Shown here: in pieces, positions 14,996-22,674 of the stretch
Layout: the number at the start of each line of letters is the position of its first letter
Position numbering within the stretch: position 1 is the stretch's first letter
Assembly (NCBI GenBank): GCA_040081465.1
Contig: JBEBGL010000002.1
Coordinates: 124,001-188,000, forward strand
Length of the DNA: 64,000 nucleotides
Origin: UBA668 sp040081465
GTDB lineage: Bacteria > Actinomycetota > Acidimicrobiia > Acidimicrobiales > Ilumatobacteraceae
Reading direction: 5' to 3'
Program-made: the position numbers and the translations under genes
The notes under the pieces: generated by a model
Database searches by the model: none
What the model saw: only the letters and a program-made list of their open reading frames with translations
What the model was told of the DNA's origin: nothing

Positions 14996-15029
14996 GGGTC
15001 TTTACGAAGAGGGTCGCGCGGGTGGCGGC

Positions 15030-17075
15030 TCAGCCGGCGCGGCGTGCCGTTCGACTGCTACCCCGGCCACGTGCCTGCTGCCGTTTGTGCTCAATGAAGT
15101 CGACCAGCACGTAGTCGCCGAGCGTTTGATGATTGGTGAAGAAGGCTCGCCCGCTGTTGATTGAGGTCAGTTTCTCGATGAACGAGCGCAGGCCAGAGTC
15201 GGCGTCGAGCATGAATGTGTTGATGCGAATGCCGTCCTTGGTGCAGCGCACCACTTCGCGCAACGTGGCTTCCACGGTCGCTTGCACCGGCGGATAGTTG
15301 AAGTAGACATCGCCGCTCGGTGTGATGTGCGCTGTTGGTTCGCCGTCGGTGATCATGATGATCTGTTTCGTACCGGTCTGGCGAGCGAGCATTTGGCGAG
15401 CGAGCGTGAACCCGTGGTGCATGTTCGTGCCGTAGGCGAAGTCCCAGCTGACCTCGGGTAGCTGTGCGGGCGTCAGGGGGTACGCCGTTTCGCTAAAGCC
15501 GACGAGGCCCATGTAGTCGCGCGGGAATTGCGAGGTGATCAACGAGTGCAGCGCCATAGCGACTTTCTTCGCAGGCAAGAAGTTGTCGCGCATCGGCATG
15601 CTCATCGACAGGTCGAGCATCAACACCGTCGACGAGCGCGTTACGTGTTCGGTGCGCTCGATCTCGAAGTCGTCGGGTGACAGCTTGACTTCGCGCTCGG
15701 ACTCCTCGCCCGCCACCGCTCTCCGCCGAAGAGCGTTGCGGATGGTGCGTTGCAGATCGAGATTGAACGGATCGCCGAACTCGTACGCCTTGGTTTCGTA
15801 AGTGCGCTCGTGGCCTTGGCCAAGCGTGTCGAGCTGATGCTGCCCCATGCGATCTTTGGCCAACTTGCTGTACAAGTCGCGCAGCGCGTTGCTGCCGATC
15901 TTCCGGAGGCCCCTCGGTGTCAGTTCCAGCCGACCTTCCTTCTGCTGGATCAGGCCTTGCTCCTCCAGCATCCGGGTCAGTTCCGCTAGCCGCTCCAGTG
16001 ACCGGGCGGCGTCGTCGCCAAGCAGGTCGCGCACCCGATCCATATCGGCTTCGGCCAGAGCCCCCGGGCTGGTGGCGTTGCGCAGCAGGTTCTCAAGCTG
16101 GTCGAGGTCGCCGAGTTCCTGCATGGTCTGCATTGCTTGCGCCATGCCCATTGGGTCGCTGCCCTCCATCCCGTACTGCTGGCCCCAATTCATTCCAGGG
16201 AACATCGACTGCAGGTTGCGCCCCAGTTGATCCATCTGCCAACGCAGATCCATGTCCTCCAGCAGCTGATTGCTCAGCTCTTGCAACTGCGCCCGCTGCT
16301 CGGGGCTCATCGAGTTCAGCATCGCTTGCATCGCCGCCATGCGACGCGCCATCTGCTCGAGAAGCTCGTCGAGGTTTTTCGGGTTCTCGGGGAAGAAGTC
16401 GCCGTACTGCTGCATGAATTGTTCGAAGCCTGGGTCTTCACCGCGCTCGCGCTTCTCGAGCATTCCGTTCAGCGCGGCCATCATGTCTTTCATGCGTGCG
16501 ATGTCTTGCGGCGTCATGTTCTGCATCGACGACGACATCTGGTCGACCATCTGTTGCGTCAGTTGTTGTCGGAGCTTGTCGAGTAGCTGCTCGAAGCGGC
16601 GTTGCGCATCGGCGCTCTCAAAGTCGTATGCCGACAGTTCACGAACCTTGCCGGCGAGATCGTCTGGCAGCATGTCGAGGCGGAAGTTGCGATCGGCGGC
16701 GGCATCGCGGGCAGCGTTCGTACGACGCTCGTCGCCACTACGTTCAGCCGCTGAAGTTGCTTGGTCGATCGCGTGACGTTCCTCGTCGACGATGTCGTTC
16801 AGTTCGTCCGCGATCTCTTGGTAAACGCCGCCGAGATCGCCGCGATCCAGCCGTTCCTGACGCTGCTCGCGGAGGCGTTCCAACATCTCGCGCAGGCCTT
16901 GCACGCGTTCGCCATTGCGGTCGCGCATGCCCTCCTGCATCAGCCGGCGCAGCGCCGCGTTGACGTCGCCGTGGTACAGCAGATCGTCGGTCAGCTGATC
17001 GAACAGCCCATCGGCGTCGAGGTCGAAGCCCTTCTGCGTGCCATCCCAACGCGAGTAAGAGAACCGACCAGGCAT
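15030..17075 (-). CDS. VWA-domain protein with long coiled-coil middle, MoxR partner
   Basis: A 681-residue soluble protein. The N-terminus MPGRFSYSRWDGTQKGFDLD is followed by helical, Gln/Met/Glu-rich sequence (about 30-380), including a stretch very rich in methionine near QYGMEGSDPMGMAQAMQTM. The C-terminal von Willebrand A domain (about 481-660) has a complete MIDAS: D488-x-S-x-S, and TDGEPTA. Such proteins work with MoxR/ChlI-type AAA ATPases in metal insertion or complex remodelling; one is encoded at 18280-19692. ATG 17073-17075 is chosen because a longer frame would cross a palindrome; TAGTTT seven bases upstream suggests a leaderless start. Confidence 0.87.
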   Translation of the reverse strand: MPGRFSYSRWDGTQKGFDLDADGLFDQLTDDLLYHGDVNAALRRLMQEGMRDRNGERVQGLREMLERLREQRQERLDRGDLGGVYQEIADELNDIVDEERHAIDQATSAAERSGDERRTNAARDAAADRNFRLDMLPDDLAGKVRELSAYDFESADAQRRFEQLLDKLRQQLTQQMVDQMSSSMQNMTPQDIARMKDMMAALNGMLEKRERGEDPGFEQFMQQYGDFFPENPKNLDELLEQMARRMAAMQAMLNSMSPEQRAQLQELSNQLLEDMDLRWQMDQLGRNLQSMFPGMNWGQQYGMEGSDPMGMAQAMQTMQELGDLDQLENLLRNATSPGALAEADMDRVRDLLGDDAARSLERLAELTRMLEEQGLIQQKEGRLELTPRGLRKIGSNALRDLYSKLAKDRMGQHQLDTLGQGHERTYETKAYEFGDPFNLDLQRTIRNALRRRAVAGEESEREVKLSPDDFEIERTEHVTRSSTVLMLDLSMSMPMRDNFLPAKKVAMALHSLITSQFPRDYMGLVGFSETAYPLTPAQLPEVSWDFAYGTNMHHGFTLARQMLARQTGTKQIIMITDGEPTAHITPSGDVYFNYPPVQATVEATLREVVRCTKDGIRINTFMLDADSGLRSFIEKLTSINSGRAFFTNHQTLGDYVLVDFIEHKRQQARGRGSSRTARRAG

Positions 17076-17118
17076 CGCCCAGAAACTACCCCGACCGCCA
17101 ATCCTCGGCCCATTGAGC

Positions 17119-17213
17119 CGAGTGTTTCCTGCCGCAGTCGGGGTGTCGAGTGTTTCGTGCCTGCGTGCGGGCACGAAACACTCGACTGACGGCCTTCCTG
17201 CAGCAAACACTCG
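17119..17213. repeat. Nested palindromic repeat with four CGAGTGTTT units
   Basis: Inner arms 17145-17161 and 17170-17186 (GTCGAGTGTTTCGTGCC) are a perfect 17-bp inverted repeat around eight bases. Outer arms 17119-17132 and 17200-17213 match in 13 of 14 bases and carry the same CGAGTGTTT core. It lies between the divergent VWA and cyclase genes, and no gene is needed to explain it. It may be a dispersed REP-like element or a cruciform or binding site. Confidence 0.8.
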
Positions 17214-17236
17214 ACTCTTGCACCCTTGTGAAAGCC

Positions 17237-17265
17237 TTCACAAAGTCGGCGGGATGAGTTACACT
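17237..17265 (+). promoter_or_regulatory. Promoter of cyclase gene, leaderless
   Basis: TTCACA (17237-17242), a 17-base spacer, TACACT (17260-17265), then six bases to the ATG at 17272. Spacing fits a principal-sigma promoter starting at or next to the start codon. Confidence 0.65.
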
Positions 17266-17271
17266 GACGTA

Positions 17272-17823
17272 ATGCGCGTTCCACGCACGTTCGAATTCGT
17301 CGACCTTTCTGGGTTCACGAACTACACCGCCGCCTTTGGCGACGATGCTGCCGGCCGCATCCTCAGCGCCTTTCGCACGATCGCTCGCGAGGTGGCCAGC
17401 GAGCGCGGCGTGCGGATCGCCAAGTGGCTGGGCGACGGTTGCATGGTCGTTTCCATCGAGCAGACCAACGCCATCGCCTTTGCACTCGAACTAGAGCGCC
17501 GTTCCGCCGAGGTGTGCGAGCCACTCTCGCTTCGCGTCGGCATCGCCAGCGGGCACGCCCTGCTGTTTGAGGGCGACGACTACATCGGTTCGGCCGTCAA
17601 CATGGCCGCCCGCCTGTGCGACGCTGCCGGACCACGTGAAGTGCTGCTGCCGACTATGCAACTCGAGCGCCTTCCCGAAGGTGTCAGCGCTACTCCGCAC
17701 GGCGAACTCGAGCTGCGCGGCTTCCCCGGCTCGATCAGCGTCGTCGAGTTGAGTGGCATTCCGAAGTTGTCGGCGAGCCTCGACACTGGCGAACTGTGGA
17801 CTCGCAGTCCTTTCCTGACCTAA
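17272..17823 (+). CDS. Class III nucleotide cyclase domain, stand-alone
   Basis: A 183-residue protein that is almost only a class III cyclase catalytic domain. Metal-binding D11 (FVDLSGFT) and D55 (WLGDG), purine-contact K51, and transition-state N110 and R114 (GSAVNMAARL) are all present, so an active adenylate cyclase is expected. There is no membrane or sensor domain. The start at 17272 is set by the -10 box; an in-frame ATG at 17254 would begin within the promoter spacer. Its stop overlaps the end of the convergent SnoaL-like gene by four bases. Confidence 0.85.
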   Translation: MRVPRTFEFVDLSGFTNYTAAFGDDAAGRILSAFRTIAREVASERGVRIAKWLGDGCMVVSIEQTNAIAFALELERRSAEVCEPLSLRVGIASGHALLFEGDDYIGSAVNMAARLCDAAGPREVLLPTMQLERLPEGVSATPHGELELRGFPGSISVVELSGIPKLSASLDTGELWTRSPFLT

Positions 17824-18272
17824 CGCGCTAGTTCCGCTGCGTCCAACGCCGCGACACGCTCGGTGTCTTCGTAGTCCTCCCACGCAACCAAGCGTCCCCA
17901 ACGTGCTTCCAAGAACGCGGTCGCACGGTTGTTGTAGACATCGGCTCCGTCAGCACCCGGGATGTACACATGTACGCGAATCGCGATGCGCGTATTCCAT
18001 GGCGGGCCATTGACGAGGATGTCTTCGACCACGAACTGAATCCCGCGGTCGACGAAACGTTGCGCGAAACCCATGCACTCGTCGACGCCGCGGTGCGTTG
18101 CGTGTTGCTCGCGACCCTTAACCACCGGTCGGAACATCGTCGCCCACGAGTTGTCGCCAGGAAAGGCGAGCCGCATGTCGGGCGCGGCCATCCTCATCAG
18201 CAGCTTGGGGTCGCCAGCATTCAGTTGCTTGACGCTTCGGCGCAAAAGCGCCCGAATCGACGCCTTGTACAT
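17820..18272 (-). CDS. SnoaL/NTF2-like protein
   Basis: A 150-residue protein with a cone-like NTF2 fold pattern: an N-terminal helix with LNAGDPKLLMRMAAPDMRLAFPGD, a G-rich turn, then alternating strands (FVVEDILVNGPPW, RIAIRVHVYI, NNRATAFLEARWGRLVAWEDYEDT). This matches SnoaL-like polyketide-cyclase-related or steroid-isomerase-like proteins. No specific substrate can be named. It starts 7 bp after the MoxR-type ATPase and is likely cotranscribed. Confidence 0.75.
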   Translation of the reverse strand: MYKASIRALLRRSVKQLNAGDPKLLMRMAAPDMRLAFPGDNSWATMFRPVVKGREQHATHRGVDECMGFAQRFVDRGIQFVVEDILVNGPPWNTRIAIRVHVYIPGADGADVYNNRATAFLEARWGRLVAWEDYEDTERVAALDAAELAR

Positions 18273-18279
18273 CGACTAC

Positions 18280-19692
18280 TCAGCCGCGGCCGCGGTACGT
18301 CGCGGCCGACGTCCCTGCCACGGTGTCTTTATTCAGACGCTTCGACAGATGCAGCCCTTCCAACACGAACTCGACCGCGGCTGCGATCGCTGCGGGTGAT
18401 TCGTCGCCGCCGGCCAGCGAGTACACCGCTGTGCGAAGCGCTGGCATCTCGTCGATGAGGCGAGCGAGTTCGGTCGAGGCGATCTCTTCGCCGGTGTGAG
18501 CGACGATCCCCTCTTCGAATGCGTCGACAACGTCGCGCACCTGATCGAGCGGCACCTGCTCCTTAAACACGGTTAGCACCGCTGCCTTCACCAGGTTCTC
18601 GAGGATGATGCCGTCGCGGCCCTCTTCAAGCGATTCGATCTCGACCTTGCCGCTCGTGCTCGCCGCCAGTGCGGCCAGGTCGCAAATGCGCGGTACAACC
18701 GACTGCTCGCCAGCACGCAGCCCGCGGCGCAGAGCGTTAGCCGCTAACACCTCGACGTTGCTGACCGAGAGGCGGACGCTTACGCCGCTGCGCTGGTTGA
18801 CCTGGTTGCTCGTGCGTGCCAGCTGGCTGAAGGTTGCAACGACACGTTCGATGTAGCTGGGTACGCGGACGGTGACGTTGCCGACCGATGCTGCACGCGC
18901 TTCTTGGCGCATGATCTCGACTTCCGTATCGACGTCGAGCGGGTAGTGCGTACGAATCTGACTGCCGAAGCGATCTTTGAGCGGCGTGATGATGCGGCCG
19001 CGGTTGGTGTAGTCCTCCGGGTTCGCCGAGGCGACCAACAACACGTCGAGTGGAAGGCGAATCTTGTAGCCGCGGATCTGAACGTCGCGTTCCTCCAGCA
19101 CGTTGAGCAATCCGACCTGAATGCGCTCGGCGAGATCGGGAATCTCGTTGATCGCGAAGATGCCTCGGTTGGTGCGCGGCACCAGTCCGTAGTGCAGCGT
19201 CAGTTCGTCGCTGAGGTAGCGACCTTCGGCGACCTTGATTGGGTCGACCTCACCGATCAGGTCGGCGATCGATGTGTCGGGGGTCGCCAACTTCTCGCCG
19301 TAGCGCGTGTCGCGGTGCACCCAATCGATTGGCGTCGCGTCGCCAAGCTCGGCAACAAGGTCGCGGGCATGCTTGCTGACGGGCGCGTACGGGTCGTCGT
19401 TTATCTCGCTGCCGGCGACGATCGGCATCCACTCGTCGAGCAGACCCGTGAGGCTGCGAATGATGCGGGTCTTTGCCTGCCCGCGCTCGCCCAGGAAAAT
19501 GACGTCGTGGCCGGCGAGCAGCGCGTTTTCGAGTTGAGGCATGACGGTGTTCTCGTAACCAAGCACACCCTCGAACAACGGCTGGCCAGCGGCGATGCGC
19601 GCAACCGCGTTGGCACGCACTTCCTCCTTGACCGGCACTGACTGCCAGCCCAAAGCCCTCAACTCACCCAGCGTTGCAGCACGGTTCGCCAT
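18280..19692 (-). CDS. MoxR/ChlI-type AAA+ ATPase
   Basis: A 470-residue AAA+ protein related to magnesium chelatase subunit I. Walker A is GERGQAKT, Walker B is GIFAINEIPDL, sensor 1 is SANPEDYTNRG, and an arginine-finger-like segment PLKDRFGSQI follows. The C-terminal helical part runs from about 290. Partner VWA proteins use such ATPases for complex assembly or metallation; the likely partner is at 15030-17075, separated by the cyclase and SnoaL genes. ATG at 19690-19692 is seven bases after TATCGT. Confidence 0.88.
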   Translation of the reverse strand: MANRAATLGELRALGWQSVPVKEEVRANAVARIAAGQPLFEGVLGYENTVMPQLENALLAGHDVIFLGERGQAKTRIIRSLTGLLDEWMPIVAGSEINDDPYAPVSKHARDLVAELGDATPIDWVHRDTRYGEKLATPDTSIADLIGEVDPIKVAEGRYLSDELTLHYGLVPRTNRGIFAINEIPDLAERIQVGLLNVLEERDVQIRGYKIRLPLDVLLVASANPEDYTNRGRIITPLKDRFGSQIRTHYPLDVDTEVEIMRQEARAASVGNVTVRVPSYIERVVATFSQLARTSNQVNQRSGVSVRLSVSNVEVLAANALRRGLRAGEQSVVPRICDLAALAASTSGKVEIESLEEGRDGIILENLVKAAVLTVFKEQVPLDQVRDVVDAFEEGIVAHTGEEIASTELARLIDEMPALRTAVYSLAGGDESPAAIAAAVEFVLEGLHLSKRLNKDTVAGTSAATYRGRG

Positions 19693-19699
19693 GCATCGG

Positions 19700-19741
19700 A
19701 CGATACCCCGGCGCTTCCGAAGCCAACCAACCGCGTACGCT
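19700..19741. promoter_or_regulatory. Divergent leaderless promoters for AAA+ and GH2 genes
   Basis: Minus strand: TATCGT (19700-19705), seven bases before the ATPase ATG. Plus strand: TACGCT (19736-19741), seven bases before the GH2 GTG at 19749. Both starts lack a Shine-Dalgarno. The -35 elements are weak. Confidence 0.5.
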
Positions 19742-19748
19742 GACATTT

Positions 19749-21914
19749 GTGGAGTTGACGGGCTCATGGCGAGCGATTGCTGCGGATGACGAAGTTCGGC
19801 GCATCGGAATCGGCCTCGATCACGTCGACGATGATTGGGCGGACGTCGCCGTGCCTGGGCACTGGCGTTCGGCCGACGAGTTCCGCACCAGCGACGGTCC
19901 GGTGCTGTATCGACACCGCTTCGAGCAAGAACGACCAGAACGAGGCCGCCGCCGCTTCGTGACGCTGGACGGCGTGTTCTACCAAGCCGACGTTTGGCTC
20001 GACGGTGCGTACCTCGGCGACCCCGAGGGCTACTTCTTTCCGCACTCGTTCGACATCACTGGGCTCAGTCGCTTAGCGACCGAGCACGTTTTAGCCGTCG
20101 AAGTCGCGTGCGCGCCACAACGACAACGCACTGCGAAGCGCAACATCACCGGCGTCTTCCAACACTCCGACACGTTGGATCAGGACTGGAATCCGGGCGG
20201 CTTGTGGGCACCTGTACACATCGAAGAGACCGGTGCAGTGCGCATCGATCGCCTGCGCGTGTTGTGTCGCGACGCCAACGATTCGCGCGCGCATCTGCGT
20301 ATTCATGCCCGACTCGATTCCGACACGACACGCACAATCACCCTGCGTACTTCCGTTGGTACGCAGTCCTCGGGCAGGACCGTGGTCGTCGAGCACTCGC
20401 GCTCGCTTGCGGGCGGCATGAACGAGGTTGATTGGAACCTCGACGTCGGTGATCCGGATCTGTGGTGGCCGTGGAGTCTTGGCGCACAACCGCTGACCGA
20501 CGTGACCGTCGAGGTGCTGACCGAGCGCGACACCGCGCACGAAGGAACGGTGAGCGACACGCGCACAGTGCGCACCGGTCTGCGCGAAGTCGCGATGCAG
20601 GATTGGATGATCTCGGTCAACGGCGAGCGACTGTTCAGCAAGGGCGCCGATCTCGCGCCAACTCGTGCTGCACTTGCCGAGGCGAGTCCGGAAGAGGTAC
20701 GGCGCGACATCGAGTTCGCGCGCGACGCGGGACTCGACCTAGTGCGCGTGCAAGGCCACATCGGTCGACCCGAGCTTTACGCAGCGGCAGACGAACTGGG
20801 CATGCTCGTGTGGCAAGACTTTCCGCTGCAGTGGGGTTACACGCGAACCATTCGCAAGCAAGCCGTCCGACAAGCCCGGGAAGCTGTCGATCTACTCGGC
20901 CATCACCCCAGCATCGTGCTGTGGTGCGCGCACAACGATCCGGCACCGACGCCGGGTGCTGGTGCGGACGCGGCCGGAAACTCGATCGTCAGCAACATCA
21001 TCAAGCAGCAGCTGCCCGGCTGGAACCGCAGCATTCTCGATCGCTGGGTGAAGCGTGCGTTCGAAGCCGCCGACGAAACGCGGCCGGTGATCGCGCACAG
21101 TGGCGTGGCACCACATTTGCCGAGCGGTCGTGGCACCGACAGCCATCTGTCGTTTGGCTGGCACCACGGATCGCTCAACGATCTCGATGGCTTCGCCGCG
21201 TCAATGCCGCAGATGACCGAGTTCGTCAGCGAGTTCGGCGCCCAGTCAGTACCCGCTACCGCGGACTTCATGCATCCGCAGGATTGGCCGAACCTGAACT
21301 GGGCAAGCCTCGCTCGGCACCACGGTTTGCAGCTCGAGCCCTTGTCACGACACGTACCGCCTGCGGATTACGACTCGTTCGACGAGTGGCGGACTGCGAC
21401 GCAGCGTTACCAAGCAGAAGTCCTGCGGCACTACATCGAGACCTTGCGCCGGTTGAAGTACCGGCCGACGGGCGGCTTCTGTTTCACAGCGCTCAACGAT
21501 CCGTCACCTGCAGTTTCGTGGGGTGTGCTCGATCACGAGCGGCGACCGAAGCTTGCGTATCAGGCAGTGACGGAAGCGTGCCGACCGGTAATCGTCGTTG
21601 CCGAACGCATGCGCTCGGCCCTCAATGTCGGCGAAGCGATCGCACTCGACGTTCATGTGATCAGCGATCTGCGCATTCCGCTCGACGACGTTCTGTGCAC
21701 GGGCAAGCTGCGCTGGCCGGGCGGCGGTCACGAGTGGCAGTGGAGTGGTTCCGTGCCACCCGATTCGTGCGTACGAGTCGGCACCGTGCAGTTCGTAGTG
21801 CCCAGTGTTCCCGGCGCTCTGTGGTTCGACCTGACGCTGGAACACGCCGACGCGGCTGCGACCAATCGCTACGCGTCGACTGTGATCGACGGCGCACGCG
21901 TTACTTCTGGCTGA
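19749..21914 (+). CDS. GH2-family glycosidase, beta-mannosidase-like, with Asp at acid/base site
   Basis: A 721-residue GH2 protein: sugar-binding jelly-roll domain (about 1-170), an immunoglobulin-like domain, a TIM barrel (about 285-570) and a C-terminal beta domain. The nucleophile is E495 in FVSEFGAQS, typical of beta-mannosidases. The acid/base motif reads VLWCAHNDP with D397, where most relatives have Glu after HN or NN. No signal peptide, so it acts in the cytoplasm on imported or internal mannosides or glucosaminides. GTG 19749 is chosen for its position after TACGCT. The last 14 bases overlap the convergent sdhB. Confidence 0.85.
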   Translation: MELTGSWRAIAADDEVRRIGIGLDHVDDDWADVAVPGHWRSADEFRTSDGPVLYRHRFEQERPERGRRRFVTLDGVFYQADVWLDGAYLGDPEGYFFPHSFDITGLSRLATEHVLAVEVACAPQRQRTAKRNITGVFQHSDTLDQDWNPGGLWAPVHIEETGAVRIDRLRVLCRDANDSRAHLRIHARLDSDTTRTITLRTSVGTQSSGRTVVVEHSRSLAGGMNEVDWNLDVGDPDLWWPWSLGAQPLTDVTVEVLTERDTAHEGTVSDTRTVRTGLREVAMQDWMISVNGERLFSKGADLAPTRAALAEASPEEVRRDIEFARDAGLDLVRVQGHIGRPELYAAADELGMLVWQDFPLQWGYTRTIRKQAVRQAREAVDLLGHHPSIVLWCAHNDPAPTPGAGADAAGNSIVSNIIKQQLPGWNRSILDRWVKRAFEAADETRPVIAHSGVAPHLPSGRGTDSHLSFGWHHGSLNDLDGFAASMPQMTEFVSEFGAQSVPATADFMHPQDWPNLNWASLARHHGLQLEPLSRHVPPADYDSFDEWRTATQRYQAEVLRHYIETLRRLKYRPTGGFCFTALNDPSPAVSWGVLDHERRPKLAYQAVTEACRPVIVVAERMRSALNVGEAIALDVHVISDLRIPLDDVLCTGKLRWPGGGHEWQWSGSVPPDSCVRVGTVQFVVPSVPGALWFDLTLEHADAAATNRYASTVIDGARVTSG

Positions 21915-22674
21915 TTAGCTTTCGGTCCTTCAACTTCGCCTTCAGGTAGTCCTTGTGCATCAGCGCGATGAAGTCGATGCTGATTTCCTTCGGGCACGCC
22001 GCTTCGCACTCGCCGTGATTGGTGCATGAACCGAAGTAGTCGTCCATCGATTCGACCATCGCTTGCACACGGCTCCACCGCTCTGCTTGCCCCTGCGGCA
22101 ACAGGTTGAGGTGGCTGACCTTGGCGGCAGTGAACAGGTTGGCCGCGCCGTTTGGGCATGCGGCGACGCACGCACCACAGCCGATGCACTCGGCCGCGTC
22201 CATCGCCGCGTCGGCGACGGGTTTCGGCACCGGTGTGAGGTTCGCCTCTGGTGCTCCACCGGTGGACGCGGTGATGAAGCCGCCCGACTCGATGATGCGG
22301 TCGAACGCAGAACGATCGACCATCAGGTCTTTGACGATCGGGAACGCTGTTGCGCGCCACGGCTCGACAACGATCGTGTCGCCGCTCTTGAACTTGCGCA
22401 TGTGCAACTGGCAAGTGGCGGTGCCGCGCTGCGGACCATGCGCACGACCGTCGATCATCAGCGAGCACGTACCGCAGATTCCCTCGCGGCAGTCGTGATC
22501 GAACGTGATCGCTTCGAGGCCTTCGCCGATCAACTTCTCGTTCAGCACGTCGAGCATCTCGAGGAACGATGCTTCGTCGCTGATGCTGTCGATGCGGTAG
22601 CTCTGGAAGCGTCCGGCATCGGTGGGGCCGTTCTGGCGCCAGATCTTCAGGGTGAGATTCTCGAGATGGCTCAC
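21901..22674 (-). CDS. sdhB: Succinate dehydrogenase iron-sulfur subunit SdhB
   Basis: A 257-residue protein. The N-terminal [2Fe-2S] domain has CREGICGTC and a later Cys in ATCQLH. The C-terminal domain has CIGCGACVAACP and CTNHGECEAACPKEI for the [4Fe-4S] and [3Fe-4S] clusters. It passes electrons from SdhA flavin to menaquinone at SdhC. GTG at 22672-22674 overlaps the sdhA stop as GTGA, which sets the start. Confidence 0.95.
   Translation of the reverse strand: MSHLENLTLKIWRQNGPTDAGRFQSYRIDSISDEASFLEMLDVLNEKLIGEGLEAITFDHDCREGICGTCSLMIDGRAHGPQRGTATCQLHMRKFKSGDTIVVEPWRATAFPIVKDLMVDRSAFDRIIESGGFITASTGGAPEANLTPVPKPVADAAMDAAECIGCGACVAACPNGAANLFTAAKVSHLNLLPQGQAERWSRVQAMVESMDDYFGSCTNHGECEAACPKEISIDFIALMHKDYLKAKLKDRKLISQK

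Noticed and set aside
17076..17271. N-terminal extensions of the VWA and cyclase proteins through the palindrome
   Set aside because: Both frames remain open there, but the sequence is repeat DNA and leaderless promoters sit at the proposed starts.
20462..21949. A 495-codon frame within the GH2 gene, same strand
   Set aside because: The product is arginine/serine rich with no domain, while the GH2 frame carries full motifs over the same bases.
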